A stretch of 64,000 bases of DNA, taken from contig JAOTXT010000015.1 in NCBI GenBank assembly GCA_029862205.1, positions 1 through 64,000 on the forward strand. The letters are read 5' to 3'. Below the pieces are notes generated by a model. It was not told where the DNA came from. It searched no databases and was given only the letters and a program-made list of their open reading frames with translations. The stretch's first letter is position 1. Each line of letters starts with the position of its first letter. Below, one piece after another: positions 8,540 to 17,313 of this stretch. This DNA comes from Paracoccaceae bacterium. Its GTDB lineage: Bacteria > Pseudomonadota > Alphaproteobacteria > Rhodobacterales > Rhodobacteraceae. Both the position numbers and the translations under genes were made by a program.

Positions 8540-9883
8540 ATGACCGCGCAGCAACGATCCATGACGGGCGACATCACCTATGCCCGCGTCGCGGCGATCG
8601 CGCTGCCCGTGGTGCTGTCGAACGCGCTGGTGCCGTTGCAGGGCGCGATCGACACGGCGATCATCGGAAACCTGGGACAGGCGAGTTACCTGGCCGCTGT
8701 GGCCTTGGGCGCCGCGGTCATCCATTTCGTCTTCGCCATCTTCAATTTTCTGCAGATGGGCGTCTCGGGCCTGACCGCGCAGGCGCTGGGGGCGGGCGAC
8801 ACGCGCCGCGTGATGAACACGCTTGCGCGCGCGGGCGTCATCGCGCTGGCAATCGCGGCGGCATTGATCCTCGCCAAACTGCCGGTCAGGGCCGGGGCGC
8901 TGGGGCTGTTCGAGGGCAGCGATCAGGCGGTCGCGCTGGCAGGCACCTATATCGACATCCGGCTTTGGGGCGCACCGGCCGAGCTGATGAACTATGCGCT
9001 GATGGGCTGGTTCGCGGGCCAGGGGCAGACAAGGCGGCTGTTCGAGATGCAGGTGGTTGTCTCGATCGTGAACATCACGCTCAACCTGATCTTCGTGCTG
9101 GCTCTGGGCTGGGGCGTCGCGGGGGTCGCGCTGGGGACCGTGATCGCAGCCTTCACCGGCAGTGCGGTCGGCCTCTGGCGCGTCCAGGGACGGCGCGCCG
9201 AGATCGGACAGGATGCCTGGCGGTTCGATTGGGGCCGCATCCTAAACCCGGCCGAGCTGCGCCAGGTGATGGCCTTGAACCGCGACATCATGATCCGGAC
9301 GCTGATGCTGGCGGGCGGGTTCGCCTGGTTGACCCGGCTAAGCTCGGTGCAGGGCGACCTAGTGCTGGCGGCGAACGGGATCCTGTTGCAGTTCTTCGCC
9401 CTCTCATCCCACGCGCTCGACGGGTTCGCCTTGGCGGCGGAGGCGTTGGTCGGCCAGGCGCTGGGGGCGGGCAGCCGAGGGCGGCTGAGGCGCGCGGTGG
9501 TGGTCAGCTCGCTTTGCTCGCTGGCGCTGGCGGCGGTGCTGGCGCTGATCCTGACCGGGCTGGCGGGGCCTATTATCCGGCTTTTCACCAATGTTGAGGC
9601 GGTACGCGACGTGGCGCTGGCCCATGCGCTGTGGGCCGGGATGGTGCCGCTGGTCTCGGTGCTGGCGTTCCAGTTTGACGGCATCTTCATCGGCGCGACC
9701 GAGGGTGCGCGGATGCGCAACGCCATGGTGATCTCGACCGCGATCTTCGTGCCGCTGGGATGGTGGTGGACCGAGGCTTGGGGGAACCATGGGCTATGGG
9801 CGGCGCTGTGGGTTTGGATGCTGCTGCGGGCCGGAACCCTGGCGGTGGTCTATCCCAGGATCGAGGCGCGCATCCCGGCATAG
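8540..9883 (+). CDS. MATE-family efflux transporter (DinF-like)
   Basis: A 447-residue polytopic inner-membrane protein with about 12 hydrophobic segments in two similar halves, as in MATE proteins. The N-terminal half has the characteristic ALPVVLSNALVPLQGAIDTAIIG, and the SGLTAQALGAGD and EALVGQALGAGS repeats mark each half. MATE pumps export cationic compounds using Na+ or H+. It stands alone between a divergent lipoprotein gene and a convergent pyrD, and a palindromic repeat begins at its stop. Confidence 0.92.
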   Translation: MTAQQRSMTGDITYARVAAIALPVVLSNALVPLQGAIDTAIIGNLGQASYLAAVALGAAVIHFVFAIFNFLQMGVSGLTAQALGAGDTRRVMNTLARAGVIALAIAAALILAKLPVRAGALGLFEGSDQAVALAGTYIDIRLWGAPAELMNYALMGWFAGQGQTRRLFEMQVVVSIVNITLNLIFVLALGWGVAGVALGTVIAAFTGSAVGLWRVQGRRAEIGQDAWRFDWGRILNPAELRQVMALNRDIMIRTLMLAGGFAWLTRLSSVQGDLVLAANGILLQFFALSSHALDGFALAAEALVGQALGAGSRGRLRRAVVVSSLCSLALAAVLALILTGLAGPIIRLFTNVEAVRDVALAHALWAGMVPLVSVLAFQFDGIFIGATEGARMRNAMVISTAIFVPLGWWWTEAWGNHGLWAALWVWMLLRAGTLAVVYPRIEARIPA

Positions 9884-9943
9884 GGTGGGGTTTTACCCCA
9901 CCATCGGGCGCACAGAAGGGTGAGGTGAAACCCTCACCCTACC
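9881..9943. repeat. Double-hairpin GGTGGGGT repeat, copy 1
   Basis: Two hairpins, GGTGGGGT-TTT-ACCCCACC and AGGGTGAGG/CCTCACCCT, bracketed by TAGGGTG and CACCCTA. It lies between the convergent MATE and pyrD genes and probably serves as a two-way terminator. A related copy is at 23314-23390. Confidence 0.8.
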
Positions 9944-9955
9944 GAGACTCCGACA

Positions 9956-11014
9956 TCAAATATCCAACCCAACCATCTCGGATATATGGAAAATTCCGTC
10001 ACGCACCATTATCGCGTCGAGCCCGCGCGCGATCCGCCCGGGCAGGCTGATCCCCCGGTAGATCATTGCGGTGTAGAGCTGCACGGCGCTGGCGCCGGCG
10101 CGGATCTTGGCAATCGCCTGCTCGACCGAACCGACGCCACCGACGCCGATCAGGGGCAGCTTACCCTCGGTTCGGCGGTAGAGCTGGCGCAGCACGGCAG
10201 TCGATCGCTCGAAAAGCGGTTCACCGCTCAGGCCACCCGCCTGGTCCCGATGGCGGCTGGCCAGCCCATCGCGCGCCAGGGTCGTATTGGTGGCGATCAC
10301 GGCGTCCACGCGGTGGGTCAGCGCCAACTCCGCGATATCCGCGATCTCGGCTTCGGCCAGGTCTGGGGCGATCTTGAGGAAGACTGGCTTGGCGCCGCCG
10401 AGGTCTGCCTTTGCTGCCATCACCCGAGTCAGGAGCGCGTCCAGCGCCGCCCGGCCCTGTAGGTCCCGCAGGCGTTCGGTGTTGGGCGAGGAGACGTTGA
10501 CGGTGAAGAAATCCGCATGATCCCAAAGCGCGGTCAGCACGGTCACGTAGTCCTGGGCCTTGTCCTCGCTCTCTTTGTTGGCGCCCAGATTGACGCCCAT
10601 CACCCCTGCCCCGCGCCCCACCCGACGGGCTGCGGCAAGGCGCGGCGCGACCGCCGCCATGCCATCATTGTTGAAGCCGAAGCGGTTGATCGCGGCGCGG
10701 TCTTCCGGAAGGCGGAAGAGACGCGGGCGGGGGTTGCCCGGCTGCGGGCGCGGGGTGACGGCGCCGATCTCGACGAAACCGGGGCCTGCGGCGAGGGCCG
10801 GGCGGATCACCTCGGCGTTCTTATCGAAGCCCGCGGCAATGCCGATGGGGTTCGGCAAGTTCAGCCCAGCGATACGGATCGCGAGCCGGGGCGAGGTGAC
10901 CGGGCCGCCTCTCGGGCCGAAGCCCGCCTTCAGGGCGCTCAACGCCAGCCCGTGCGCCCGTTCCGGGTCGAGGCAATGTAGTGCCCGGAGCCCGGCCCGC
11001 TCGATCAGGTGCAT
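9956..11014 (-). CDS. pyrD: Dihydroorotate dehydrogenase (quinone), class 2
   Basis: A 352-residue FMN enzyme that oxidises dihydroorotate to orotate in pyrimidine synthesis, feeding electrons to the quinone pool. The N-terminal helical extension of class 2 enzymes is present ([22 protein letters not shown]), followed by the barrel with [24 protein letters not shown], the catalytic-loop NVSSPNT and the FMN phosphate site GVGGV and [10 protein letters not shown]. The start at 11014 gives normal length and overlaps the end of the DUF952 gene by ten bases. Confidence 0.96.
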   Translation of the reverse strand: MHLIERAGLRALHCLDPERAHGLALSALKAGFGPRGGPVTSPRLAIRIAGLNLPNPIGIAAGFDKNAEVIRPALAAGPGFVEIGAVTPRPQPGNPRPRLFRLPEDRAAINRFGFNNDGMAAVAPRLAAARRVGRGAGVMGVNLGANKESEDKAQDYVTVLTALWDHADFFTVNVSSPNTERLRDLQGRAALDALLTRVMAAKADLGGAKPVFLKIAPDLAEAEIADIAELALTHRVDAVIATNTTLARDGLASRHRDQAGGLSGEPLFERSTAVLRQLYRRTEGKLPLIGVGGVGSVEQAIAKIRAGASAVQLYTAMIYRGISLPGRIARGLDAIMVRDGIFHISEMVGLDI

Positions 11015-11349
11015 GTCACGCCCTCGGGGAAGGCATGGGTGCCACCGGCGAGGGGCAGCGGCTTGGCCCAGAGCACGTCGGACATTCGCAATGGCCCGTA
11101 GAGATGCGGAAAAAAGGCGCCGCCACGCGAAGGTTCCCATTTCAGGACGGGGCCAAGGGCGTCGGCCTCGACCGCCAGCAGCATCAGCCCGTCCTGGCCG
11201 GCGAAATGCTTCGCCGTGGTCTCGGCCAGCTGTGCGACGGTCGAGAAATGGACGAAGCCGTCGGCGATGTCGACCGGAGCGCCGGGGATTTCGCCCTCGC
11301 GTTTCAGGTCGGCCCATTGGCCTGCGGTCAGGATCTTGTAGATGAGCAT
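11005..11349 (-). CDS. DUF952 family protein
   Basis: A 114-residue small cytosolic protein starting [12 protein letters not shown]. It shows the family landmarks: DGFVHFST near residue 42, a central LLAVEADAL strand and [11 protein letters not shown]952 has a fold related to glutathione-transferase-associated and ADP-ribosyl-like small proteins, but no activity is established. It is translationally coupled to pyrD by a ten-base overlap, an arrangement I believe common in related genomes. Confidence 0.88.
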   Translation of the reverse strand: MLIYKILTAGQWADLKREGEIPGAPVDIADGFVHFSTVAQLAETTAKHFAGQDGLMLLAVEADALGPVLKWEPSRGGAFFPHLYGPLRMSDVLWAKPLPLAGGTHAFPEGVTCT

Positions 11350-11396
11350 GTGGCGAGGAGTGGGGCACGGGCAGGCGCGGGTCAAGACACAGTCGA

Positions 11397-11466
11397 TGTC
11401 CCGGGCTTGACCCAGGACCTAGACTGACCGCGCTCATTGGAGTGAGGCCCCGGATCAAGTCCGGGG
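11397..11466. repeat. Pair of short GC palindromes (TCAAG-loop type), second locus
   Basis: Units at 11397-11417 (GTCCCGGGCTTGACCCAGGAC, in the opposite orientation) and 11448-11466 (CCCCGGA-TCAAG-TCCGGGG). They fill the gap between the EamA transporter stop and the DUF952 start. Same family as 4425-4490. Confidence 0.8.
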
Positions 11467-11478
11467 CGTTGGGACGCC

Positions 11479-12432
11479 CTACCCCTGTGGCGTCACGATG
11501 CGCCGGGCCTTGCCGCGCTCGAGGCCCAGCTGCCGCTCGCGCCAGATGATGAAGAGCCCCGCCGCCATGACCAGGGCGGCGCCGATCAGCATCGGGCCCG
11601 TTGGGGCCTCTGCGAAGACAAACCAGCCGACGGCCAAGGCCAAGAGCATCGAGGTGTATTCGAAGGGCGCGATCACCGCGGTCTCGGCAAAGCGGTAGCT
11701 GGTGGTCAGCAGGATCTGCGCAAAGCCGCCCAAGAGGCCGGCCAGGATCAGAAGCGCCGCGTCGCTGGCGCTTGGGACCACCCATCCGAAGGGGATGGTG
11801 AGAAGCGACAGGAGCGTGCAGGTCAGCGAGAAGTAGAAGACGATGGCGGCGGTCTTCTCGGTCTGGACCAGCTTCCTCACGAACACCACGGCCAGGGCCA
11901 TGAAGACGGCGGCCATCAGCATGGCCATGGCGCCCAGCGTCTCGAGCTTGGTGGCGCCCGCGACCGAGAGCACGCTCATGCGCGGATGGAGCACCACAAG
12001 GACACCGACGAGCCCCAGGATCACCGCGCCCAGGCGATAAATGCGCACGGTCTCGCCCAGGAACATCGCTGCGAAGATGGTGACCAGAAGCGGCGCCGCA
12101 TAGCCGATGGCGGTCACCTCGGGCAGCGGCAAAAGCCCCAGCGCCGTGAAGCTGAGCGCCATGGCGGTGCCGCCGACGAGACCCCGCCAAAGATGACCCA
12201 TCGGGTTCCTGGTCTCGAGCCCATGGGCCAGATCGCCGGTCCACCAGAGCCATGCCAGGATCACCGGAATGGCGAAGAACGAGCGGAAGAAAACCACCTC
12301 GCCGGTGGGCACCGCCAGGCCCACGGTCTTGATGCAGGTGGACATCGCCATGAAGACGGCGACAGAGGCGACCTTGAGCCCGATCCCGCGCAAGGGGTTC
12401 GGGGCCGGTGCATAGACGGCGGTCTGGGTCAT
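11479..12432 (-). CDS. DMT-superfamily (EamA) transporter
   Basis: A 317-residue inner-membrane protein with ten predicted hydrophobic helices in two EamA repeats. Typical stretches are [32 protein letters not shown] and [18 protein letters not shown] in the first repeat, and ATSYRFA-like [15 protein letters not shown] in the second. Likely exports or imports a small metabolite; substrate unknown. Its ATG overlaps the stop of the GFA gene by four bases, so the two are co-translated. Start MTQTAVYAP chosen for this coupling. Confidence 0.9.
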   Translation of the reverse strand: MTQTAVYAPAPNPLRGIGLKVASVAVFMAMSTCIKTVGLAVPTGEVVFFRSFFAIPVILAWLWWTGDLAHGLETRNPMGHLWRGLVGGTAMALSFTALGLLPLPEVTAIGYAAPLLVTIFAAMFLGETVRIYRLGAVILGLVGVLVVLHPRMSVLSVAGATKLETLGAMAMLMAAVFMALAVVFVRKLVQTEKTAAIVFYFSLTCTLLSLLTIPFGWVVPSASDAALLILAGLLGGFAQILLTTSYRFAETAVIAPFEYTSMLLALAVGWFVFAEAPTGPMLIGAALVMAAGLFIIWRERQLGLERGKARRIVTPQG

Positions 12433-12860
12433 ACCGTCTCGATCGTCGTCTTCATCCACCGCTTGAGCCGCCGGGCGATGCGGGCCTCCGCCGTCTCGCC
12501 CGAATAGGAGGCCAAGGGCGGCGCGGGGTCCAGATCGTCACGGACGTCCAGCATGTTGACGTTGAGGCTGGCGTAATGCTGGCCCGCGTGCTCGATCACC
12601 GGCGCGACATAGACGCCACAAGTGGCGCAGAGCAGGAAATCGGTGATCTTGAGCCCGAAGCGGTAGCGGGTCAGCCCGTCCTTGGGCACCCAGATCACCA
12701 GATGCCCCTCCGGATCCGCCATGGTCCGCGCCCCATGCCGGCGGCAGAAAGAACAGTCGCAACGGCCGAGCGGGAGGTCGGCGAGGGGGCGCGTGACGGT
12801 GAAGACGACCGTAGCGGCGCCGCAATGGCAGGAGCCGTTGTTACTGACTAGATCGACCAT
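12429..12860 (-). CDS. GFA family zinc protein (glutathione-dependent formaldehyde-activating-like)
   Basis: A 143-residue protein with the Zn-binding pattern of the GFA/CENP-V fold: CHC at residues 11-13, CDCSFC at 34-39 and CATC at 78-81. In the name-giving enzyme the fold promotes adduct formation between formaldehyde and glutathione, but most members are uncharacterised. It precedes and overlaps the EamA exporter gene and overlaps the 3' end of the AT-rich membrane protein gene upstream. Confidence 0.9.
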   Translation of the reverse strand: MVDLVSNNGSCHCGAATVVFTVTRPLADLPLGRCDCSFCRRHGARTMADPEGHLVIWVPKDGLTRYRFGLKITDFLLCATCGVYVAPVIEHAGQHYASLNVNMLDVRDDLDPAPPLASYSGETAEARIARRLKRWMKTTIETV

Positions 12861-13380
12861 CGTCCTGTCGCTCAGGCATTGACATGGTCACGATCTTACG
12901 CGGTCCGAAGGCGAGCAGCCAGCCGACCAATCCCGACATCGCACCGAGGACGAATGCGCCCAAAAGAATAATTCCATGATTTAGGGCAAACCCAACTGTC
13001 AGGCTCCCGTCATCGCAAAGCGTTTCGCCATTCGAGATAAACGTTGAACCGTCTCGGCATCGCAGGGCAGTTGGAATTGTAAGGCCAATGTAGAATTGGC
13101 TCAGCATCGCGCCGCCAATCAACAGTGATTGACTCCAATATAATCTCGCCAATCTTCGGGAAAGAAAAAGATATAACGGCATTAAGAAAAGTATCGTCAC
13201 GAGAAGGGAAATAAAAAAGATCGGCAAAATTAAGAAAATTAACGCAAACGGCACTAAGGTGGAATTATCCCCAAGAATCAACTCTGGCAAAAAGAGGATT
13301 AACCCGGGAACGTTCGCGCCAAGGAGGACGCCGAGAAAAACACGCGAGGAGCTTCCCGGCCCTCCTTTAGGCGTGCTCAC
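12841..13380 (-). CDS. AT-rich integral membrane protein, unknown
   Basis: A 179-residue protein with four or five hydrophobic segments (for example VFLGVLLGANVPGLILFLPELIL and FALIFLILPIFFISLLVTILFLMPLYLF, shown here only in part). I place the start at the GTG at 13380, which has a GGAGGGG site six bases upstream inside the end of the aminotransferase gene; an ATG at 13410 lies further inside that gene. The coding sequence is far richer in A and T than any neighbour, with Ile and Lys codons unusual for this genome, so it may be acquired. The luminal or periplasmic loop carries two Cys (LRCRDG and ETLCDDG). No family recognised. Confidence 0.7.
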   Translation of the reverse strand: MSTPKGGPGSSSRVFLGVLLGANVPGLILFLPELILGDNSTLVPFALIFLILPIFFISLLVTILFLMPLYLFLSRRLARLYWSQSLLIGGAMLSQFYIGLTIPTALRCRDGSTFISNGETLCDDGSLTVGFALNHGIILLGAFVLGAMSGLVGWLLAFGPRKIVTMSMPERQDDGRSSQ

Positions 13381-14770
13381 CCAAATGCCCCTCCGCCTTG
13401 GCCCAGGCATAGGCCGCGTCCAGGCACGCCTCGAAGGGCGCGAACAGTTCCTCGATCTCGGCCTCGGTGATGATCATCGGCGGGCAGAGCCCTAGGGCAT
13501 CGCCCATGGCGCGCGCAATGATGCCGTGGTTCAGAAGCTCGGCCTGGAGCTTGGCGCCCACCTTGCCGGGCTGAGCGAACATCGCCGCCGACTCGCGGTC
13601 GGGCGAGAGCTCCAGCGCGCCCATCAGGCCCGCGCCGCGGGCCTCGCCGACCAGCGGGTGATCGCCAAAGGAGCGCAGCTTTTCCTGGAAGAGTGGCGCA
13701 ACTTTCCGCACATGGCCGACCATGTCGCGGCGCTGGTAGATCTCCAGCGCCTTCACGCCCACGGCGCAGCCCAAGGGGTGGCCTCCATAGGTAAACCCGT
13801 GCCCGAAGACCGGGTGGCGGCCGGTCTCGGCCTCGATCGCGTCCGCCATCTCGGCGTTCAGCGCCACGGCGCTCAGCGGTACATAGCCGCCGGTCAGCTG
13901 CTTGGCCATCGAGGCGCTGGTCGCCTGCATCTTGAAGGTCTCGGCACCAAACCAATTGCCCGTGCGCCCGAAGCCGCAGATCACCTCGTCGTCGACAAAC
14001 AGCACGTCGTGCTTTTGCAGGACTGGCGCAATGGCTTCGAAATAGCCCGCGGCCGGGACGATGACCCCGCCCGCGCCCATGACCGGTTCAGCGATATAGG
14101 CCGCCACCGTCTCGGGGCCCTCGGCCACGATCAGGTCGTCGAGTTCCTGGGCCAGGCGCGCGACAAACTCGGCTTCGGCCTCGCCTGGGCGCCCCTCGCG
14201 CCAGTAATGCGGGCAAGTGACGTGCTTGACGAAGTCGAAGGGCAGGTTGAACGAGTTGTGCGCCATCGGCAGCCCGGTCATCGAGCCCGAGACCAGCGTC
14301 ACCCCGTGATAACCCTTCTTCCGCGCGATGATCTTCTTCTTCTCGGGCCGGCCGAGGCCATTGTTCATATACCAGATCAGCTTGATCTGGGTCTCGTTCG
14401 CCTCGGACCCCGAGCTGCCGTAGAACACCCGGGCCATGGGGATCGGGTAGAGCTCCTTGATCTTCTCGGCCAGCTCGATCGCGGGCTCGTGGGTGCGGCC
14501 GCCGAAGAGGTGGTAATAGGGCAGGCGCCCAAGCTGCTCGCGCGCGGCCTCGATCAATTCCTGGTCGCCGAAGCCGAGACCGCAGCACCAGAGCCCGGCC
14601 ATGCCCTCGATGAAGCGCCGTCCCTGGTCGTCACGCACATAGACGCCCTCGCCCGATTCGATTAGATGGGCGCCCACCTGACGGTGGGTGATGGCGTTCG
14701 TGTAGGGGTGCAGCAACGCCTCGATATCGCGGGTCTGGGCATTGCTCAGCGGCTGAGTGTCATGGGCCAT
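13367..14770 (-). CDS. Class III PLP-dependent aminotransferase (omega-transaminase type)
   Basis: A 467-residue fold-type I aminotransferase. It shows YYHLFGGRTHEPAIELAEKI, the cofactor-phosphate loop YGSSGSEANETQIKL, the PLP-binding FVDDEVICGFGRTG and the Schiff-base lysine in SMAKQLTGGYVPLSA near residue 288. Length and motifs match the beta-alanine/taurine/putrescine-pyruvate aminotransferase group; the amine donor cannot be told. Start MAHDTQPLSNAQ chosen because the upstream in-frame extension is atypical and lacks a ribosome site; GGGGGCTCC lies just upstream in the leader. Confidence 0.9.
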   Translation of the reverse strand: MAHDTQPLSNAQTRDIEALLHPYTNAITHRQVGAHLIESGEGVYVRDDQGRRFIEGMAGLWCCGLGFGDQELIEAAREQLGRLPYYHLFGGRTHEPAIELAEKIKELYPIPMARVFYGSSGSEANETQIKLIWYMNNGLGRPEKKKIIARKKGYHGVTLVSGSMTGLPMAHNSFNLPFDFVKHVTCPHYWREGRPGEAEAEFVARLAQELDDLIVAEGPETVAAYIAEPVMGAGGVIVPAAGYFEAIAPVLQKHDVLFVDDEVICGFGRTGNWFGAETFKMQATSASMAKQLTGGYVPLSAVALNAEMADAIEAETGRHPVFGHGFTYGGHPLGCAVGVKALEIYQRRDMVGHVRKVAPLFQEKLRSFGDHPLVGEARGAGLMGALELSPDRESAAMFAQPGKVGAKLQAELLNHGIIARAMGDALGLCPPMIITEAEIEELFAPFEACLDAAYAWAKAEGHLGEHA

Positions 14771-14996
14771 TGGGGGCTCCTGGGGGCTGTGAAATAGGAC
14801 CGTTCGGTCGCACCTGACCCTCGATACAGCAACTGGGACCACCTGCGCCAGAGACCTGCGCAACAATAGACCGGGTGCATGGGATCAAGAATCCACACAT
14901 CGGTCTCTTTTGTTCGCGCCGGGATGGCCGCTCTTGCCCGTTACAGTGCTGCCGGATTATTCCGGAGGGCGAGATTCGATCATGAAGGAGAGGCCA

Positions 14997-15377
14997 ATGC
15001 GGCGGTCAAGGACGATCCCTGCATTGTTCGGTGCCATGCTGGCGCTCTGCCTCTGGCTGCCGGGGGGCCAGGGGCACGCGGCGGAAATGGTTTGGAAGTT
15101 CAAGAGCGAGCACCGCGACACGGTCAGCGTCGAACTCTATTCCCAGGACCGCAACAAGACATGGCCCGGGGGCGGGCGCGCCTTCCGGCTCAAGGGCGGC
15201 AAGACCCAGCGGTTCCGAATCGAGTGCGAGCCAGGCGAGCGGATCTGCTTCGGCGCCTGGGCACGGCGCGATACCAGCACCTTCTGGGGGGCGGGCTTCG
15301 AGGGCCATGAAGCCTGCCAACGATGCTGTGCGACATGCGGCAGCCGTGGGTTGATGACTCAGATCCTAAAGCCCTGA
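14997..15377 (+). CDS. Small secreted cysteine-rich protein, unknown
   Basis: A 126-residue exported protein. MRRSRTIPALFGAMLALCLWLPGGQGHAAE is an ordinary Sec signal with cleavage expected after GHA; written here as its basic start, hydrophobic core and AxA-like end. The mature domain has a conserved-looking WKFKSEHRDTVSVELYSQ strand and six Cys, of which four crowd into HEACQRCCATC near the C-terminus, suggesting disulfides or metal ligation. GAAGGAGAGG lies just before the ATG at 14997; an in-frame ATG at 14982 is less well placed. No family recognised. Confidence 0.75.
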   Translation: MRRSRTIPALFGAMLALCLWLPGGQGHAAEMVWKFKSEHRDTVSVELYSQDRNKTWPGGGRAFRLKGGKTQRFRIECEPGERICFGAWARRDTSTFWGAGFEGHEACQRCCATCGSRGLMTQILKP

Positions 15378-15508
15378 GACACCGGGAAATCCCAAGATTT
15401 TCCAGGTGTGAGGCCGGAATCCGCACCGAGAGCCCGTGACGGACGATTGACTCGCGGCCCGGTTGATCTCACGCTGTGCTCACGAAGCAGTGAAGTGAGG
15501 AGGCACCC

Positions 15509-15940
15509 ATGCACGTCACCCACATCATGAGGCTAAAGGGCTCGAACGCGGTCACGACCATCCCGCCGGACGCACGGATATCCGAGGCGGCCGACATGCT
15601 GTCGGCCAAGGGAATCGGCGCCCTGGTGGTCAGCACCGATGGGCACAGCATTGCCGGCATCCTTAGCGAGCGCGATATTGTCCGTGCACTGGCACGCGAA
15701 GCCGGGGGCTGCCTGACGATGCCGGTCAGCGCGCTAATGACCGCGGAAGTCGAGACCTGCGCGCCATCGGAGCAGGCCAATTCGGTTTTGCAGCGGATGA
15801 CCGCCGGCCGGTTCCGGCACATGCCGGTCGCCGAGGACGGCCGGATGGTCGGGATATTGTCGATCGGCGACGTGGTAAAGGCCCGGATGCAGGAAATCGA
15901 GCAGGAAAACGCCGCCATGGCGGACATGCTGAGCGGCTAA
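15509..15940 (+). CDS. Tandem CBS-domain protein
   Basis: A 143-residue protein made of two CBS motifs (about residues 10-65 and 75-130): VTTIPPDARISEAADMLSAKGIGALVV with SERDIVRAL, and VETCAPSEQANSVLQRMTAGRFRHMPV with SIGDVVKAR. A pair forms one Bateman module that binds adenosyl ligands and senses energy state. No catalytic domain is attached, so it probably acts by binding a partner or DNA. A GAGGAGG ribosome site sits seven bases before the ATG. Confidence 0.92.
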   Translation: MHVTHIMRLKGSNAVTTIPPDARISEAADMLSAKGIGALVVSTDGHSIAGILSERDIVRALAREAGGCLTMPVSALMTAEVETCAPSEQANSVLQRMTAGRFRHMPVAEDGRMVGILSIGDVVKARMQEIEQENAAMADMLSG

Positions 15941-16052
15941 GCGGCGCGCGCCCGACGCGGTTTCCGCTTGACCGGGACCGGGCGCCCATGTTGCCTGTCG
16001 CCCCGGAACTGTCGCGGCCCCCATAGCGGGGCAGCCGTCAGAGGAGGAGCAG

Positions 16053-16547
16053 GTGCGCACAGGGCTTTACCCGGGGACCTTCGACCCGGTGACGCGGGGG
16101 CATACGGACATCATCAACCGGGCCTCGAAGCTGGTCGACCGCCTGGTCATCGGCGTCGCGATCAACCGTGACAAGGGGCCGCTGTTCGAGCTTGATCAGC
16201 GGGTCTCGCTGATCGAGGGGGAATGCGCCGGGATCGCCGCCGCGACGGGCATGGAGATCGAGGTGCGCCCGTTCGACAACCTGCTGGTAAATTTCGCCGA
16301 GGAAGTGGGCGCCAGCGTGATCATCCGCGGCCTGCGCGCGGTTGCCGATTTCGAGTACGAGTTCCAGATGGTCGGCATGAACCGGGCATTGAACGAGAAT
16401 ATCGAAATGGCGTTCCTGATGGCCGGCGCCAAGCACCAGGCGATCGCCTCGAAGTTGGTCAAGGAGATCGCGCGGCTGGGCGGCGATGTCTCGAAATTCG
16501 TCTCACCAGCCGTGGAAGCGGCGCTGAAGGCGCGGTTTGGGAAGTAG
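16053..16547 (+). CDS. coaD: Phosphopantetheine adenylyltransferase
   Basis: A 164-residue enzyme that makes dephospho-CoA from 4'-phosphopantetheine and ATP, the penultimate step of coenzyme A synthesis. The nucleotidyltransferase motif is GTFDPVTRGHTDII (the T/HxGH motif near residues 10-18), and IIRGLRAVADFEYEFQM is diagnostic of CoaD. It starts with GTG, with GAGGAGGAG six bases upstream. A 96-base inverted repeat begins 12 bases after the stop. Confidence 0.97.
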   Translation: MRTGLYPGTFDPVTRGHTDIINRASKLVDRLVIGVAINRDKGPLFELDQRVSLIEGECAGIAAATGMEIEVRPFDNLLVNFAEEVGASVIIRGLRAVADFEYEFQMVGMNRALNENIEMAFLMAGAKHQAIASKLVKEIARLGGDVSKFVSPAVEAALKARFGK

Positions 16548-16558
16548 GTTTTTTCCGC

Positions 16559-16654
16559 CCGCCTCCCTCGCCCCCACCTCCCCACCCGACCACCAATTGT
16601 GCACCAATGGATATGATTGGTGGTCGGGTGGGGAGGTGGGGGCGAGGGAGGCGG
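16559..16654. repeat. Long inverted repeat, copy 1 (39-bp perfect arms)
   Basis: Left arm 16559-16597, loop 16598-16615, right arm 16616-16654. The arms are perfectly complementary over 39 bases. The left arm is C-rich (starts CCGCCTCCCTCG), and the right arm is G-rich with four runs of three or more G separated by 1-4 bases. Starts 12 bases after coaD. Two further copies are at 50680 and 52537. Confidence 0.95.
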
Positions 16655-16731
16655 AATTAATTCAGTTCAAATTGACCCCCAGCCCCGCACCCGCTAACCA
16701 AGCCCTTCCCAATATACGAGTGGAGCAACGG

Positions 16732-17313
16732 ATGTTCAGAACGATCTGCCTTGCGGCGGCCCTGCTGTTCTCTCTCCCCAACCCGGAGGCCCTGGCCGTG
16801 GAAATCAAAGACCCCGAGAATACCCTTGTGATCGAGCTGCAATCTGGCGAGGTCGTCATCCAAATGCTGCCCGACGTGGCGCCGAAACATGTGGAGCGCA
16901 TCAAGCAGCTGACCCGCGAGGGCGAATACGATAGCGTCGCCTTTCACCGGGTGATCGACGGCTTCATGGCCCAGACCGGCGACGTGGAATTCGCCGATAC
17001 GACGGATAATTTCCAGCCCGGCCGTGCCGGCACCGGCGGTTCGAAATACCCGGATATCGCGTCCGAGTTCTCGTCGCTGCCCTTCGACCGCGGGGTCGCG
17101 GGCATGGCGCGCTCCCAGGACCCGAACTCGGCCAATAGCCAGTTCTTCATCATGTTCGAGGAAGGCCATTTCCTGAACAACCAATACACCGTCTGGGGCC
17201 GGGTGATCTCGGGCATGGAGCATGTGGACAACATCAAGCGCGGAGCCCAGGGCTCGGGCGCGGTGACCGATCCCGACCATATGATCCGGGTGCGGGTCGC
17301 GGCGGATCAGTAG
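16732..17313 (+). CDS. Periplasmic cyclophilin-type peptidyl-prolyl isomerase
   Basis: A 193-residue cyclophilin with a Sec signal peptide (MFRTICLAAALLFSLPNPEALA). The fold is intact: VAFHRVIDGFMAQTGD near residue 73, GVAGMARSQDPNSANSQFFIM, and the NQYTVWGRVISGM strand. The catalytic Arg is in FHRVI, while the Trp of human cyclophilin A is replaced, as is usual in bacterial forms. It would speed proline isomerisation of exported proteins. It follows coaD after a long inverted repeat, so expression may be separate or attenuated. Confidence 0.93.
   Translation: MFRTICLAAALLFSLPNPEALAVEIKDPENTLVIELQSGEVVIQMLPDVAPKHVERIKQLTREGEYDSVAFHRVIDGFMAQTGDVEFADTTDNFQPGRAGTGGSKYPDIASEFSSLPFDRGVAGMARSQDPNSANSQFFIMFEEGHFLNNQYTVWGRVISGMEHVDNIKRGAQGSGAVTDPDHMIRVRVAADQ

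Noticed and set aside
11015-12253. Long upstream extension of the pyrD frame (to 765 codons)
   Set aside because: The extension runs antisense-free through DUF952 and EamA genes in a wrong frame; PyrD starts normally at 11014.
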